Assembly (NCBI GenBank): GCA_947168395.1 | Contig: CAMVLT010000005.1 | Coordinates: 82,039 to 146,038, forward strand | Source of the DNA: an uncultured Prevotellaceae bacterium | GTDB taxonomy: Bacteria > Bacteroidota > Bacteroidia > Bacteroidales > Bacteroidaceae | Length of the DNA stretch: 64,000 nucleotides | Reading direction: 5' to 3' | Shown: in pieces, positions 51,031 through 58,699 of the stretch | How positions within the stretch are numbered: the stretch's first letter is position 1 | How the letters are laid out: each line of letters starts with the position of its first letter | Notes under the pieces: generated by a model | Database searches by the model: none | Seen by the model: only the letters and a program-made list of their open reading frames with translations | Told to the model about the DNA's origin: nothing | Made by a program: the position numbers and the translations under genes

Positions 51031-51867
51031 ATGGATACAATACAGTCGCCGAACCAGATAGGTGAACATCTGCGAGTGACGTCCGTGCCTACATATCTGC
51101 TGGCTGCCGCCATCATCATTCTCTTTGGGGCTTTCTTCGTATGGGGCTTCCTGGGGAATGTGAGCGACAAAGCCTACTATTCAGGTGTGGTGTTCCCCGT
51201 GCAGGGCACTACTGACATCACGCTGCCTAACAAGGGAATGGTACGCACGATGCTGGTGCATAACGGCGATATCGTACAGAAGGGGCAGACGGTGGCACTG
51301 CTTTCCATCGGCGACAGTCACAGCTCGCTGACGAGTACGGTAGATGGTCTGGTCATCAGTACGAAGACGGACAATGAGCCGTTCGAGGCCTTCGACCCCA
51401 TTGTGAGCGTGATTGACGGGAATGCCTCTGACGGACAGTCGCAGCACACCCAGCTCATTGCCTACGCCGACAACGAGGCGCAGCGTGACCTGCGCATAGG
51501 CATGGAGACCCAGGTATGGCCCGCCGACGAGAAACGCGACGAGATAGGCTATGTCCGTGGACGCATTACTCAGGTGGTACGCTATCCTGCCGCAGCCGAC
51601 GAGGTGCGCAAGACGCTGAAATCGAACATCCTGGCCAAGCAGTTGCTGGAACAGGGCGATGTGGTCTATGAGGTGCGCATCGACCTGCTGCGACTGCCTG
51701 AGGACTCTACCCGTTATGACTGGTCGTTCGGCGAGCCTGCCGATGTGAGCATGGGCATTGGCACCTACTGCTCGGTGCTCACCGAGACAAAGCGCCGCAG
51801 CATGTTCCAGTACCTGTTTGAGTCGGCACGGACACGCTTCCGTAATTTTAAGCAAAAGTTAGAGTAA
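51031..51867 (+). CDS. NHLP-type export system adaptor (HlyD-like)
   Basis: 278 residues. One membrane helix (about 19-42, PTYLLAAAIIILFGAFFVWG) is followed by a lipoyl/barrel-sandwich region (NKGMVRTMLVHNGDIVQKGQ, then SSLTSTVDGLVIS). The short hairpin-less form and its place before two ABC genes match the secretion protein of NHLP bacteriocin export systems. It would link the ABC exporters to the periplasm. There is 6 bp from the regulator gene, and the next gene starts directly after its stop. Confidence 0.85.
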   Translation: MDTIQSPNQIGEHLRVTSVPTYLLAAAIIILFGAFFVWGFLGNVSDKAYYSGVVFPVQGTTDITLPNKGMVRTMLVHNGDIVQKGQTVALLSIGDSHSSLTSTVDGLVISTKTDNEPFEAFDPIVSVIDGNASDGQSQHTQLIAYADNEAQRDLRIGMETQVWPADEKRDEIGYVRGRITQVVRYPAAADEVRKTLKSNILAKQLLEQGDVVYEVRIDLLRLPEDSTRYDWSFGEPADVSMGIGTYCSVLTETKRRSMFQYLFESARTRFRNFKQKLE

Positions 51868-53619
51868 GTGAGAAGCGAAGAATCGAAGAAGAAGCCTGGA
51901 CTGTCAGTGCCCGATGCTCTCAGATATTTTCTGAAGGGCAACTTCATGTTTGTGGTCAGCGGCCTTGTGGCTTATATTATTGGTAATGCGGTAGCCTTGC
52001 TGCCACCGCTGTTCCAGCAGGTATATACCGACAACGTCATTACCCACAAGAATCCTGAATGGTTCACGCCGTTGCTGGTTCTGTATATCTTGCTGTTCGT
52101 GCTTGAGCTGGCTGCATGGATAACACTCTCTATACAGCGTAAGAAAGAAAGTGCGAAATTGGGCATTACCGTGTCGTCCAATTATTTGTGGAATGTGCTC
52201 CGTCTGCCGATGGCAATGTTTACACACTTCTCACCTGGCGAATTAGTGGCACGTTACACCAGCATAGCTAAAACCATTCGGTTCCTGGAATTTGCCCTTC
52301 CTTCGGTGGCCGCGTTCTTCATACCAGCCATCAGCTGCACCCTGATTATGCTTTTCAACTGGAAGTTGGGTTTGGTTGTGGTGTTCTCTATCCTGTTGCT
52401 GCTGTATGTGATACGCAGCACCTCCAAACTACAGAAAAAGAAAGCCATGGACATGGACGTGACGGAGTCAAGACTGCAGAACATCACGATGACAGGAATG
52501 AACAACCTGGAGACCATCAAGTCGATGGGTGGTGAGCTTTTCTTTTTCTCGCAGTGGGACAAAGCCTATGTGCAGGCAATGAATGCACGGGTGAAAACAT
52601 CTACTGTCACCATCTTCATCAGTTCTGTTCCGCTCCTTGTCCTTCACCTGACCAATGCCCTCATCCTCTGTCTCGGTGCCTGGTATATTCTGCGTGGTGA
52701 ACTGACACCGGGTATGCTTCTTGCTTCACAAGGTCTTGTCAACGAATCCATCTGGCCTCTCAACAAGACTATCGACTCTATGATGGTGGTGATGAGAGTC
52801 AACTCATCCATCAAGCGCATCAAGGACGTCACCGACTGCAACCGCGAAGCATCCCCCTTGCATTTGCCTACTGATGATGAGTTGCCCGACATCGCCAAGC
52901 TGGCGGGCGATATTGAGCTTCGCGACGTTACTTTTGGCTACGACCGCAGCCTGCCCCCCATCCTTAGCCACTTCTCGCTGAAAATTGAAGCGGGCGAACG
53001 TGTGGCCATTGTAGGTACCTCCGGATGTGGTAAGAGCACTATCCTTAGCCTTATTTCCGGTCTTTACGAACCGTGGGAAGGCGAGGTGTTGTTCGACGGA
53101 AAGCCCCGCAAGGCCATCAACCGTATGAGCTTTGTCAATTCCGTCTCTGTGGTGAACCAGGATGTGACGCTTTTTGAGGGAACTATCGCCGACAACGTCA
53201 AGATGTGGGATGTGTCGATAGAAGACTATGCCATGGTGCTGGCCTGCAATGATGCCCAGATTCATCAGGAAATCATGGAACGTCCGGGTGCCTATCAAGG
53301 CACCGTGGCTGAAAACGGCAAGAACTTCAGCGGCGGACAGCGGCAGCGTATAGAAATAGCTACTGCACTGGCCAAAGAACCCACCATATTGCTGATGGAC
53401 GAGGGAACCTCGGCTCTTGACCAGCAAACAGAGGCCAAGGTGATGGAAAGCATCTACGACCAGGGTATGACGCTTGTCATGATTGCCCACCGTTTAGAGA
53501 CCATTGCCCGCTGCGACCAAATATACGTAATAGAACAGGGACGCGTGACCCAGCACGGCACCCACGACCAGCTGCGGCAGATGGATGGTCTGTATAGTAA
53601 CCTGTTAAAATATGCCTGA
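51868..53619 (+). CDS. NHLP-type ABC exporter, permease-ATPase 1 (no C39 peptidase)
   Basis: 583 residues. Six helices of a type-1 exporter (about 25-310) precede an ATPase with Walker A GTSGCGKST near 383, signature FSGGQRQRIEIA, Walker B ILLMDEGTSALD and switch MIAHRLE. NHLP exporter 1 usually carries an N-terminal C39 peptidase that trims leader peptides; here the chain starts only about 25 residues before the first helix, so that domain is missing. The start is GTG directly after the previous TAA, because no ATG occurs before the first helix. The GTG lies in a heptamer-like stretch (gtgagaagcgaagaatcga). It probably pairs with the next ABC protein as a heterodimer. Confidence 0.88.
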   Translation: MRSEESKKKPGLSVPDALRYFLKGNFMFVVSGLVAYIIGNAVALLPPLFQQVYTDNVITHKNPEWFTPLLVLYILLFVLELAAWITLSIQRKKESAKLGITVSSNYLWNVLRLPMAMFTHFSPGELVARYTSIAKTIRFLEFALPSVAAFFIPAISCTLIMLFNWKLGLVVVFSILLLLYVIRSTSKLQKKKAMDMDVTESRLQNITMTGMNNLETIKSMGGELFFFSQWDKAYVQAMNARVKTSTVTIFISSVPLLVLHLTNALILCLGAWYILRGELTPGMLLASQGLVNESIWPLNKTIDSMMVVMRVNSSIKRIKDVTDCNREASPLHLPTDDELPDIAKLAGDIELRDVTFGYDRSLPPILSHFSLKIEAGERVAIVGTSGCGKSTILSLISGLYEPWEGEVLFDGKPRKAINRMSFVNSVSVVNQDVTLFEGTIADNVKMWDVSIEDYAMVLACNDAQIHQEIMERPGAYQGTVAENGKNFSGGQRQRIEIATALAKEPTILLMDEGTSALDQQTEAKVMESIYDQGMTLVMIAHRLETIARCDQIYVIEQGRVTQHGTHDQLRQMDGLYSNLLKYA

Positions 53620-53625
53620 CGCACC

Positions 53626-55722
53626 ATGATCAATAATCCGTTCCTTGAGCAGTTAACCCATCGTTTGGATGGTGACCGTCAGGCCATGAGCAGGACGCAG
53701 GATATCTTCCGTGCCCTGGTCGACCGCAAACTGTGGAGGCAGTTGAAGTCCAGCGAGGAAATACCATTGAGCCTTGAGGATATGGAGACATTCCTGAACG
53801 GCAAGAACATCTTTTTCCGAAACGTAGAGCTTACCGATGGCTGGTGGAGCCGGTGTACGGGCAAGATGTTGGGATTCCTGGCTGAGGATGACACTCCTGT
53901 GCTGTTGATTCCTGGCTTTTCGAGCTACACTTTCAGTCATCCCAAAACGGGCAAGTTCATCAAGGTGAACAAGCGCACCGACCTGCTGAAACCTGAGGCA
54001 TTGACACTCTGCTACCCATTCCCGGACAGCCAGCTGACTGCCAAGGACATCATGCACTATGTTACGGAAAGATTGAGTGTGTATGATGCGCTCTATGGGC
54101 TTTTAGCTTGTATCGGTGTCATACTCCTGACCATGTTTTCGCCTCACGTCTGCAAACTGATTTTCTCCGAGATTATCCCGTCCGGCGATGCCTTCCAGAT
54201 TATGCCCGTCGCTACGCTGCTTGTCGGTGCCAGCGTCGGACTGATGATGGTGCAGACAGCCCGCAACCTGGTAGTGATACGCATCAAGGACAAGGTGGAA
54301 TATGCCTTGCAGACGGCCATGATGTCGCGGCTGTTGCTGCTCCCAGTCTCGTTTGTCAAGGAGTATTCGCCAGGCGACATTTCCAACCGCGTGCTGTCGG
54401 TTTCGCGTATCAGCGCCAGCCTCACGGCCAGCTTCATGTCGACTATACTGACATTCCTTTTCTCCGGCATCATGTTCATTCAGTTCTTCATCTATGGCGG
54501 CCCACTCTTCTTTATAGGTTTAGTGGTTGTCACGATACAGTTCTTGGGCATTCTGCTACAATCCTACTATACCAGAAAAGTCCAGTTGAACATCAATGCC
54601 AACAGTTCACATCTCGTCGGCACGCTTTTTTCCCTGTTTTCCGGTATTGGGAAAATCAAGACCTGCGGAGCCGAGTTCCGTGCCTTCCATCAATGGGCAA
54701 AGGCATACGCTCCGGCCGATGCCAACGGCAGCTATCAGCCTTTAGCCAGTTTTTACATGGCCGGTATCAACTACTGCCTTGGACTGCTGCCTATGATTGT
54801 TACGATGTGGGCGGCCTGGCACTATCAGCTGCCACTTTCCGACTATATTGCCTATTGTGCCGTACTGACGCTCGTCTGTGGGGCTATCGACCAGTTGCAG
54901 ACTATTACCAAGGATGTTTCGCGTTTACAGCCTGAGTTGCGGTTGTGCCAGCCAGTCCTGAAGGCTCGGTTAGAAGACAATAAAGATGCGACGGTCGTGA
55001 AGAGTATTACCGGCAGTGTGAATATACGTGGCCTGAAGTTCCGCTATTCCGATGACATGCCTTTGCTTTTCGACGGCCTGAACTTACAGATTAACAGCGG
55101 CGATTATGTGGCGCTCGTGGGAGCTTCGGGCTGTGGCAAGAGTACGCTCATCCGGCTGATGCTTGGACTGGAACAACCGCAGGCGGGTTCCATCTTCTAC
55201 GACCAGTATAATCTCAGCGAGATCAATCTGCGCAGCTTCCGTCAGTTCTGCATCAGCATCTGCCTGCAGGACGGCAAACTCATCGAGGGCACCATCCTCG
55301 ATAATATTAACTTTGACAATCCCCTGCTGACTGAGGAAGACGCCTGGGAGGCCGCCCGGATGGCCGCCCTCGACAAGGACATCGAACGGTTGCCTTTGGG
55401 CATGAAGACGCCCATCAGTGTGGATGGCAAGGGCGTGTCGGGCGGACAGCGGCAGCGCATACTCATTGCCCGGGCACTGGTGAGGAAACCCCGGATTCTC
55501 TTCCTCGACGAGGCCACGTCGGCACTCGACAATATCAGCCAGCACATCGTCATCGAGAGTCTGGCCAAGTTGAATTGCACACGTATTGTCATTGCCCATC
55601 GTCTGAGCACCATCCAGCAGTGCAACCGTGTCATCATGCTGCGCGACGGTCGGGTGGCCGCCGATGGCAGCTATGAGGAGATTAAAGACAAATTGATAAT
55701 TGACAATGATAATGATATGTAA
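53626..55722 (+). CDS. NHLP-type ABC exporter, permease-ATPase 2
   Basis: 698 residues. An N-terminal cytoplasmic domain (about 1-150) includes TDGWWSRCTGKMLGF and PVLLIPGFSSYTF, the layout typical of NHLP exporter subunit 2. Six helices follow (about 160-430), then an ATPase with Walker A GASGCGKST at 499, signature VSGGQRQRILIA, and Walker B ILFLDEATSALD. Both ATPase sites look intact. Together with the preceding ABC gene it would form the inner membrane pump. The C terminus KLIIDNDNDM is encoded by an ATTGACAAT-type repeat that is the inverted partner of the next gene's leader. The stop overlaps the predicted start of the TolC-like gene. Confidence 0.88.
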   Translation: MINNPFLEQLTHRLDGDRQAMSRTQDIFRALVDRKLWRQLKSSEEIPLSLEDMETFLNGKNIFFRNVELTDGWWSRCTGKMLGFLAEDDTPVLLIPGFSSYTFSHPKTGKFIKVNKRTDLLKPEALTLCYPFPDSQLTAKDIMHYVTERLSVYDALYGLLACIGVILLTMFSPHVCKLIFSEIIPSGDAFQIMPVATLLVGASVGLMMVQTARNLVVIRIKDKVEYALQTAMMSRLLLLPVSFVKEYSPGDISNRVLSVSRISASLTASFMSTILTFLFSGIMFIQFFIYGGPLFFIGLVVVTIQFLGILLQSYYTRKVQLNINANSSHLVGTLFSLFSGIGKIKTCGAEFRAFHQWAKAYAPADANGSYQPLASFYMAGINYCLGLLPMIVTMWAAWHYQLPLSDYIAYCAVLTLVCGAIDQLQTITKDVSRLQPELRLCQPVLKARLEDNKDATVVKSITGSVNIRGLKFRYSDDMPLLFDGLNLQINSGDYVALVGASGCGKSTLIRLMLGLEQPQAGSIFYDQYNLSEINLRSFRQFCISICLQDGKLIEGTILDNINFDNPLLTEEDAWEAARMAALDKDIERLPLGMKTPISVDGKGVSGGQRQRILIARALVRKPRILFLDEATSALDNISQHIVIESLAKLNCTRIVIAHRLSTIQQCNRVIMLRDGRVAADGSYEEIKDKLIIDNDNDM

Positions 55723-55792
55723 GATAGGATTCAGGCATGGGATGTTGCGGCTATTGTTGTTCGCAGTAATTGTCAATTGTCAATTATCAATT
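55691..55792. repeat. ATTGTCAATT-type inverted repeat at ABC2 / TolC-like junction
   Basis: The 17-bp arm 55691-55707 (aattgataattgacaat) is the perfect complement of 55776-55792; further copies of attgtcaattg surround the right arm. The left arm encodes the end of the ABC protein and the right arm the signal peptide of the TolC-like protein (VNCQLSIVNCK). Confidence 0.88.
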
Positions 55793-57169
55793 GTCAATTG
55801 TAAGGCTCAGTCACTGAGCCTTGATGAGGCCATCAGCCACGCTCAGGACAGCACAATCATTGCCTTCCAGAGTCGTCAGGAATACAACTACCATACCTTG
55901 CATTACGATGAGTTCCTGGCTCTGCGTAAACCGCAACTCAACCTGCGTGTGGCGCCTAACTATTACAGGCTCCTCAGCGACCTGTCACGCGACTATGTCT
56001 ATCTGCGCAACTACGATAACCTGTCGGCTGCTGCCAGTGTCACCCTCTCGCAGAAGATGCTCAACTGGGGCGGTGAGGCCTACATCGGTTCACAAGCCGT
56101 CTGGAGCGAATACTTCAGTTCAAAGTCCAATGAGGCTCGGCAGTTCGTGGCAGCACCCCTCTTGGTGGGCTACCGGCAGACGCTTCTCGGCTACAATCCC
56201 TACCGCTGGGAGAAAGCCGTCCAGGACCAGCGGCTGAAGGCTGCCCGTCAGCAGCATCAGTACGATATGAACAGCATTGCCGAGGAGGTGACGCGCCGCT
56301 TCTTCCGGTTGGTCTGCTGTCAGGGACAGGTCGATATGTATCGGCGTAACCTGCAGACCGCTGATACCCTCTATGCCATCGCCCGCGAGAAAGCCAGTAT
56401 TCTCATGGTGACGATGGCCGAACTGCGCTCATTGGAGTTGCAGCGAGTCAATGCTGCCAACGCTCTGGCCATAGCCCGCACGGCTGAAGAGGATGCCCGC
56501 ACCCGACTGGCCTCCTTCTTGCGTCTCGACGGCGACCGTCTGGCAACCCTGCACCTGCAGTTTCCCCAAGAGCCTAAGGCCATCATGCTGACGGCTGCCG
56601 AGGCTGTCGGCTTAGCTTTGGCCAATAGTCCAGCCTGTCAGCACCTGATAGCCGAGCTTACCGAGTCGCGCCATCAGGAGCAGAAAGCCCGGAAGGAACA
56701 GGGTGTCAATGTGTCGCTCGATGTCAATGTGGGTATGCAGCAGGTCGACAACGTCGTTGGCCGTGCCATCCGCGACCAGCGGCTCTACGCCCTCGGAGCC
56801 GTCACGTTCAGCGTGCCGCTCATCGACCACGGTGCTGCCCGTAGCCGCCATGCTGCTGCCCAGGCTTGGGTGGAGCGTGAGGAGAGTGCGCTCGATGAGG
56901 CAGCGCGTAAGTTGAGCGAGGATGTCGCTACGACCCTGCACAACATCAACACCTATCGTCAGCTGTTGGAACGCACCACTCAGGCTGTCGCCATGGCCGA
57001 CGAGGTGTTTCATCTGAATGCCGAGAATTATGCCAATGGCCTCTGCGACATCAATACCTACACGCTGGCACAGAACCGGCGCGACGAGGCCTACAACCAG
57101 TATCTGTCGGCACTCGAAAAGTATTGGACCACCTATTATCATCTACAGACGCTGACAGGGACGAATTAA
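55706..57169 (+). CDS. TolC-family outer membrane efflux protein
   Basis: About 487 residues. The leader holds LLLFAVIVNCQLSIVNCKAQ, then the mature start SLSLDEAISHAQDSTI, typical of TolC family proteins. Two repeats of long helices and barrel strands follow (YYRLLSDL, NLSAAASVTLSQKMLNWGG, then VGRAIRDQRLYALGAVTFSV). It should form the outer membrane tunnel for the adjacent ABC exporters. ATG codons at 55706, 55712 and 55742 are all possible; the last gives the tightest signal peptide, while the first overlaps the ABC gene. Much of the leader is a translated ATTGTCAATT repeat. Confidence 0.87.
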   Translation: MIMICKIGFRHGMLRLLLFAVIVNCQLSIVNCKAQSLSLDEAISHAQDSTIIAFQSRQEYNYHTLHYDEFLALRKPQLNLRVAPNYYRLLSDLSRDYVYLRNYDNLSAAASVTLSQKMLNWGGEAYIGSQAVWSEYFSSKSNEARQFVAAPLLVGYRQTLLGYNPYRWEKAVQDQRLKAARQQHQYDMNSIAEEVTRRFFRLVCCQGQVDMYRRNLQTADTLYAIAREKASILMVTMAELRSLELQRVNAANALAIARTAEEDARTRLASFLRLDGDRLATLHLQFPQEPKAIMLTAAEAVGLALANSPACQHLIAELTESRHQEQKARKEQGVNVSLDVNVGMQQVDNVVGRAIRDQRLYALGAVTFSVPLIDHGAARSRHAAAQAWVEREESALDEAARKLSEDVATTLHNINTYRQLLERTTQAVAMADEVFHLNAENYANGLCDINTYTLAQNRRDEAYNQYLSALEKYWTTYYHLQTLTGTN

Positions 57170-57215
57170 AGTGAAAAGTGAATAGTGAGAAATGAAAAGT
57201 GAAAGATTTGCTACC
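57168..57215. repeat. Half copy of heptamer repeat spanning a start codon
   Basis: agtgaaaagtgaatagtgag and aaatgaaaagtgaaagattt then gctaccgc correspond to the left half of the hairpins at 41591 and 44522. The start ATG at 57192 arises inside it, so the first residues (MKSERFATA) are repeat-derived. Confidence 0.75.
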
Positions 57216-58064
57216 GCAATAGTTTTAGCACTAACATTGGTGCTGATAGCGTGCCAAAACGGGCAGAAGAGTGAAATCCATCCCCCATCCCCTTCCGACT
57301 TAAAGGGGAATTCTGCCGCAGCTAAAGCCTCCCCCAGTGGGGGGAGGTTGGCGGGGGCTTCCAGTGAGGGGGCTTCGGGCGCTTTCTCCTGCAAAGGCAC
57401 CATCGAGTCGGTCTCAGAAGTGGCCGTCGCCAGCCGCATCAACGAGCAGATAGTCATGTTGGGCGTAGAAATGGGACAGCGCGTACACAAAGGTCAGGTC
57501 GTAGCACGGCTTGACAGGACTGCCACGGAGGACAGAATCGTGAAAGGACGTGCCGAAGTAGAGCGTGCCGAATACCAGTATCAGAACATCCTGATGGGGC
57601 AAGGCTATAAGCGCGGAGCCTTCGACCAGGCACCCGAGAACATCCGCGAGATGGCACGTATCAACAGTGGCTACAACACGGCTAAGGCCGCCCTCCGCCA
57701 ACTGGAGCATCAGTTGACCTACTGTACCATTCAGGCTCCCATCTCGGGGGTGGTGACTCAGCTCGATGCCGTTCTCTATGCTACGGCCGTTCCTGGCGAG
57801 ACCCTGTTCCGCATTGTGGATACCGAGCATCTGAAGGTCTGCTTCGATATACTTGAGAACGAACTGCGGCGATTCGGGAAAGGTACCGCCATCACCGTCA
57901 TCCCCATCTCTTTTCCCGACGACCGCTATCAGGCCCGCGTTACTGCTGTTAGTCCCGTGGTGGAAAAAAGCGGTATGATACACTTGGAAGCCATCCTCAC
58001 CCCTCATCCTCACCTCATGCCCGGCATGTCGGCCATCGTCACTTTGGGGAGTGAAGTAAACTGA
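57192..58064 (+). CDS. Periplasmic adaptor lipoprotein (HlyD/AcrA family)
   Basis: 290 residues. The lipoprotein leader is MKSERFATAIVLALTLVLIAC. The lipoyl halves flank an alpha-hairpin (VASRINEQIVMLGVEMGQRV and YCTIQAPISGVVTQL), then a barrel domain (LMPGMSAIVTLG). Such adaptors join an inner membrane pump to TolC. No RND or MacB pump follows, so its likely partners are the two ABC exporters and the TolC-like protein upstream. Residues about 29-56 (HPPSPSDLKG...ASPSGGRLAG) are a translated G-rich double palindrome forming a linker after the lipid anchor. Start codon and first residues come from a heptamer repeat. Confidence 0.85.
   Translation: MKSERFATAIVLALTLVLIACQNGQKSEIHPPSPSDLKGNSAAAKASPSGGRLAGASSEGASGAFSCKGTIESVSEVAVASRINEQIVMLGVEMGQRVHKGQVVARLDRTATEDRIVKGRAEVERAEYQYQNILMGQGYKRGAFDQAPENIREMARINSGYNTAKAALRQLEHQLTYCTIQAPISGVVTQLDAVLYATAVPGETLFRIVDTEHLKVCFDILENELRRFGKGTAITVIPISFPDDRYQARVTAVSPVVEKSGMIHLEAILTPHPHLMPGMSAIVTLGSEVN
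57278..57363. repeat. G-rich double palindrome inside adaptor lipoprotein gene
   Basis: ccccttccgacttaaagggg is followed about 20 bp later by gcctcccccagtggggggag and gttggcgggggcttcc. It is related to, but distinct from, the CCTCCC/GGGAGG copies elsewhere. It is translated in frame as a proline, serine and glycine-rich linker. Confidence 0.7.
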
Positions 58065-58103
58065 GTACAATAATTACAATAAACAACTTAATACAACAAA
58101 ACA

Positions 58104-58574
58104 ATGAAAAAAATGTGTTCATGGGTGGTTGCCGCCACCCTCGTTTGCGGCACAATCGCCTTTACGACCTCCTGCAAGGAGGCTAAGGCCAATGAAGACA
58201 ATCCCGTCCAGAAAGTTTCGAGTGAAGAACTGATTCGCACCTCGCAGAGCTGGGACGGGGTGGAGTTGCCCGACTATCTGCAAGGCCGCCCCGAGCTGGT
58301 AGCTGTGAAGTATGTGTTCCCCGCTGGCCAGAAGTTAGGCTGGCACCACCATCCCGTGATGAACTACGGTATACTGGTGCAGGGCGAACTGACCATCATC
58401 GGGCAGGACGGCAAGGAGAAGACCGTGCATGAGGGCGAAGCCGTCGTCGAGATGGTGAATACCATCCACCACGGCGAGAACCGAGGCACCAAGCCCGTCA
58501 TCCTCTACATGTTCTACCTCTCGCAGAAGGACATGCCCCTCGCCGTACAACACCCTGAGATTCCGTTGGAATAG
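58104..58574 (+). CDS. Cupin-domain lipoprotein
   Basis: 156 residues. The leader MKKMCSWVVAATLVCGTIAF ends TTSC. The single cupin domain has the metal motif GWHHHPVMNYGILVQGEL (first cupin box) and NTIHHGENRGTKP (second box), so it probably binds a metal ion. Function unknown; family members include sugar-binding and dioxygenase-like proteins. It lies 39 bp after the export adaptor with no promoter of its own seen, so it may be the last gene of the export operon. Its leader is nearly the same as that of the following lipoprotein. Confidence 0.82.
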   Translation: MKKMCSWVVAATLVCGTIAFTTSCKEAKANEDNPVQKVSSEELIRTSQSWDGVELPDYLQGRPELVAVKYVFPAGQKLGWHHHPVMNYGILVQGELTIIGQDGKEKTVHEGEAVVEMVNTIHHGENRGTKPVILYMFYLSQKDMPLAVQHPEIPLE

Positions 58575-58658
58575 CGTCTGAACAGGCGAAATTTTGTGAC
58601 GATGGTTAATCGGTGTTAAATTACACTCGGGAGTATTGCTATTTTGAAAAAATTAGCT

Positions 58659-58666
58659 TATCTTTG
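58659..58666 (+). promoter_or_regulatory. Promoter -7 element for unknown lipoprotein gene
   Basis: TATCTTTG with a leader of about 29 nt. A TTTTG at 58642-58646 may be the upstream -33 box, although the spacing is short. Confidence 0.65.
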
Positions 58667-58699
58667 CATATTATTATTTTAACTTAAAACACAAGTAAA

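Noticed and set aside
58104..58574. Cupin lipoprotein as the missing cargo precursor of the export cluster
   Set aside because: It has an SpII leader and a conserved metal-binding fold, not a NHLP or double-glycine leader peptide.
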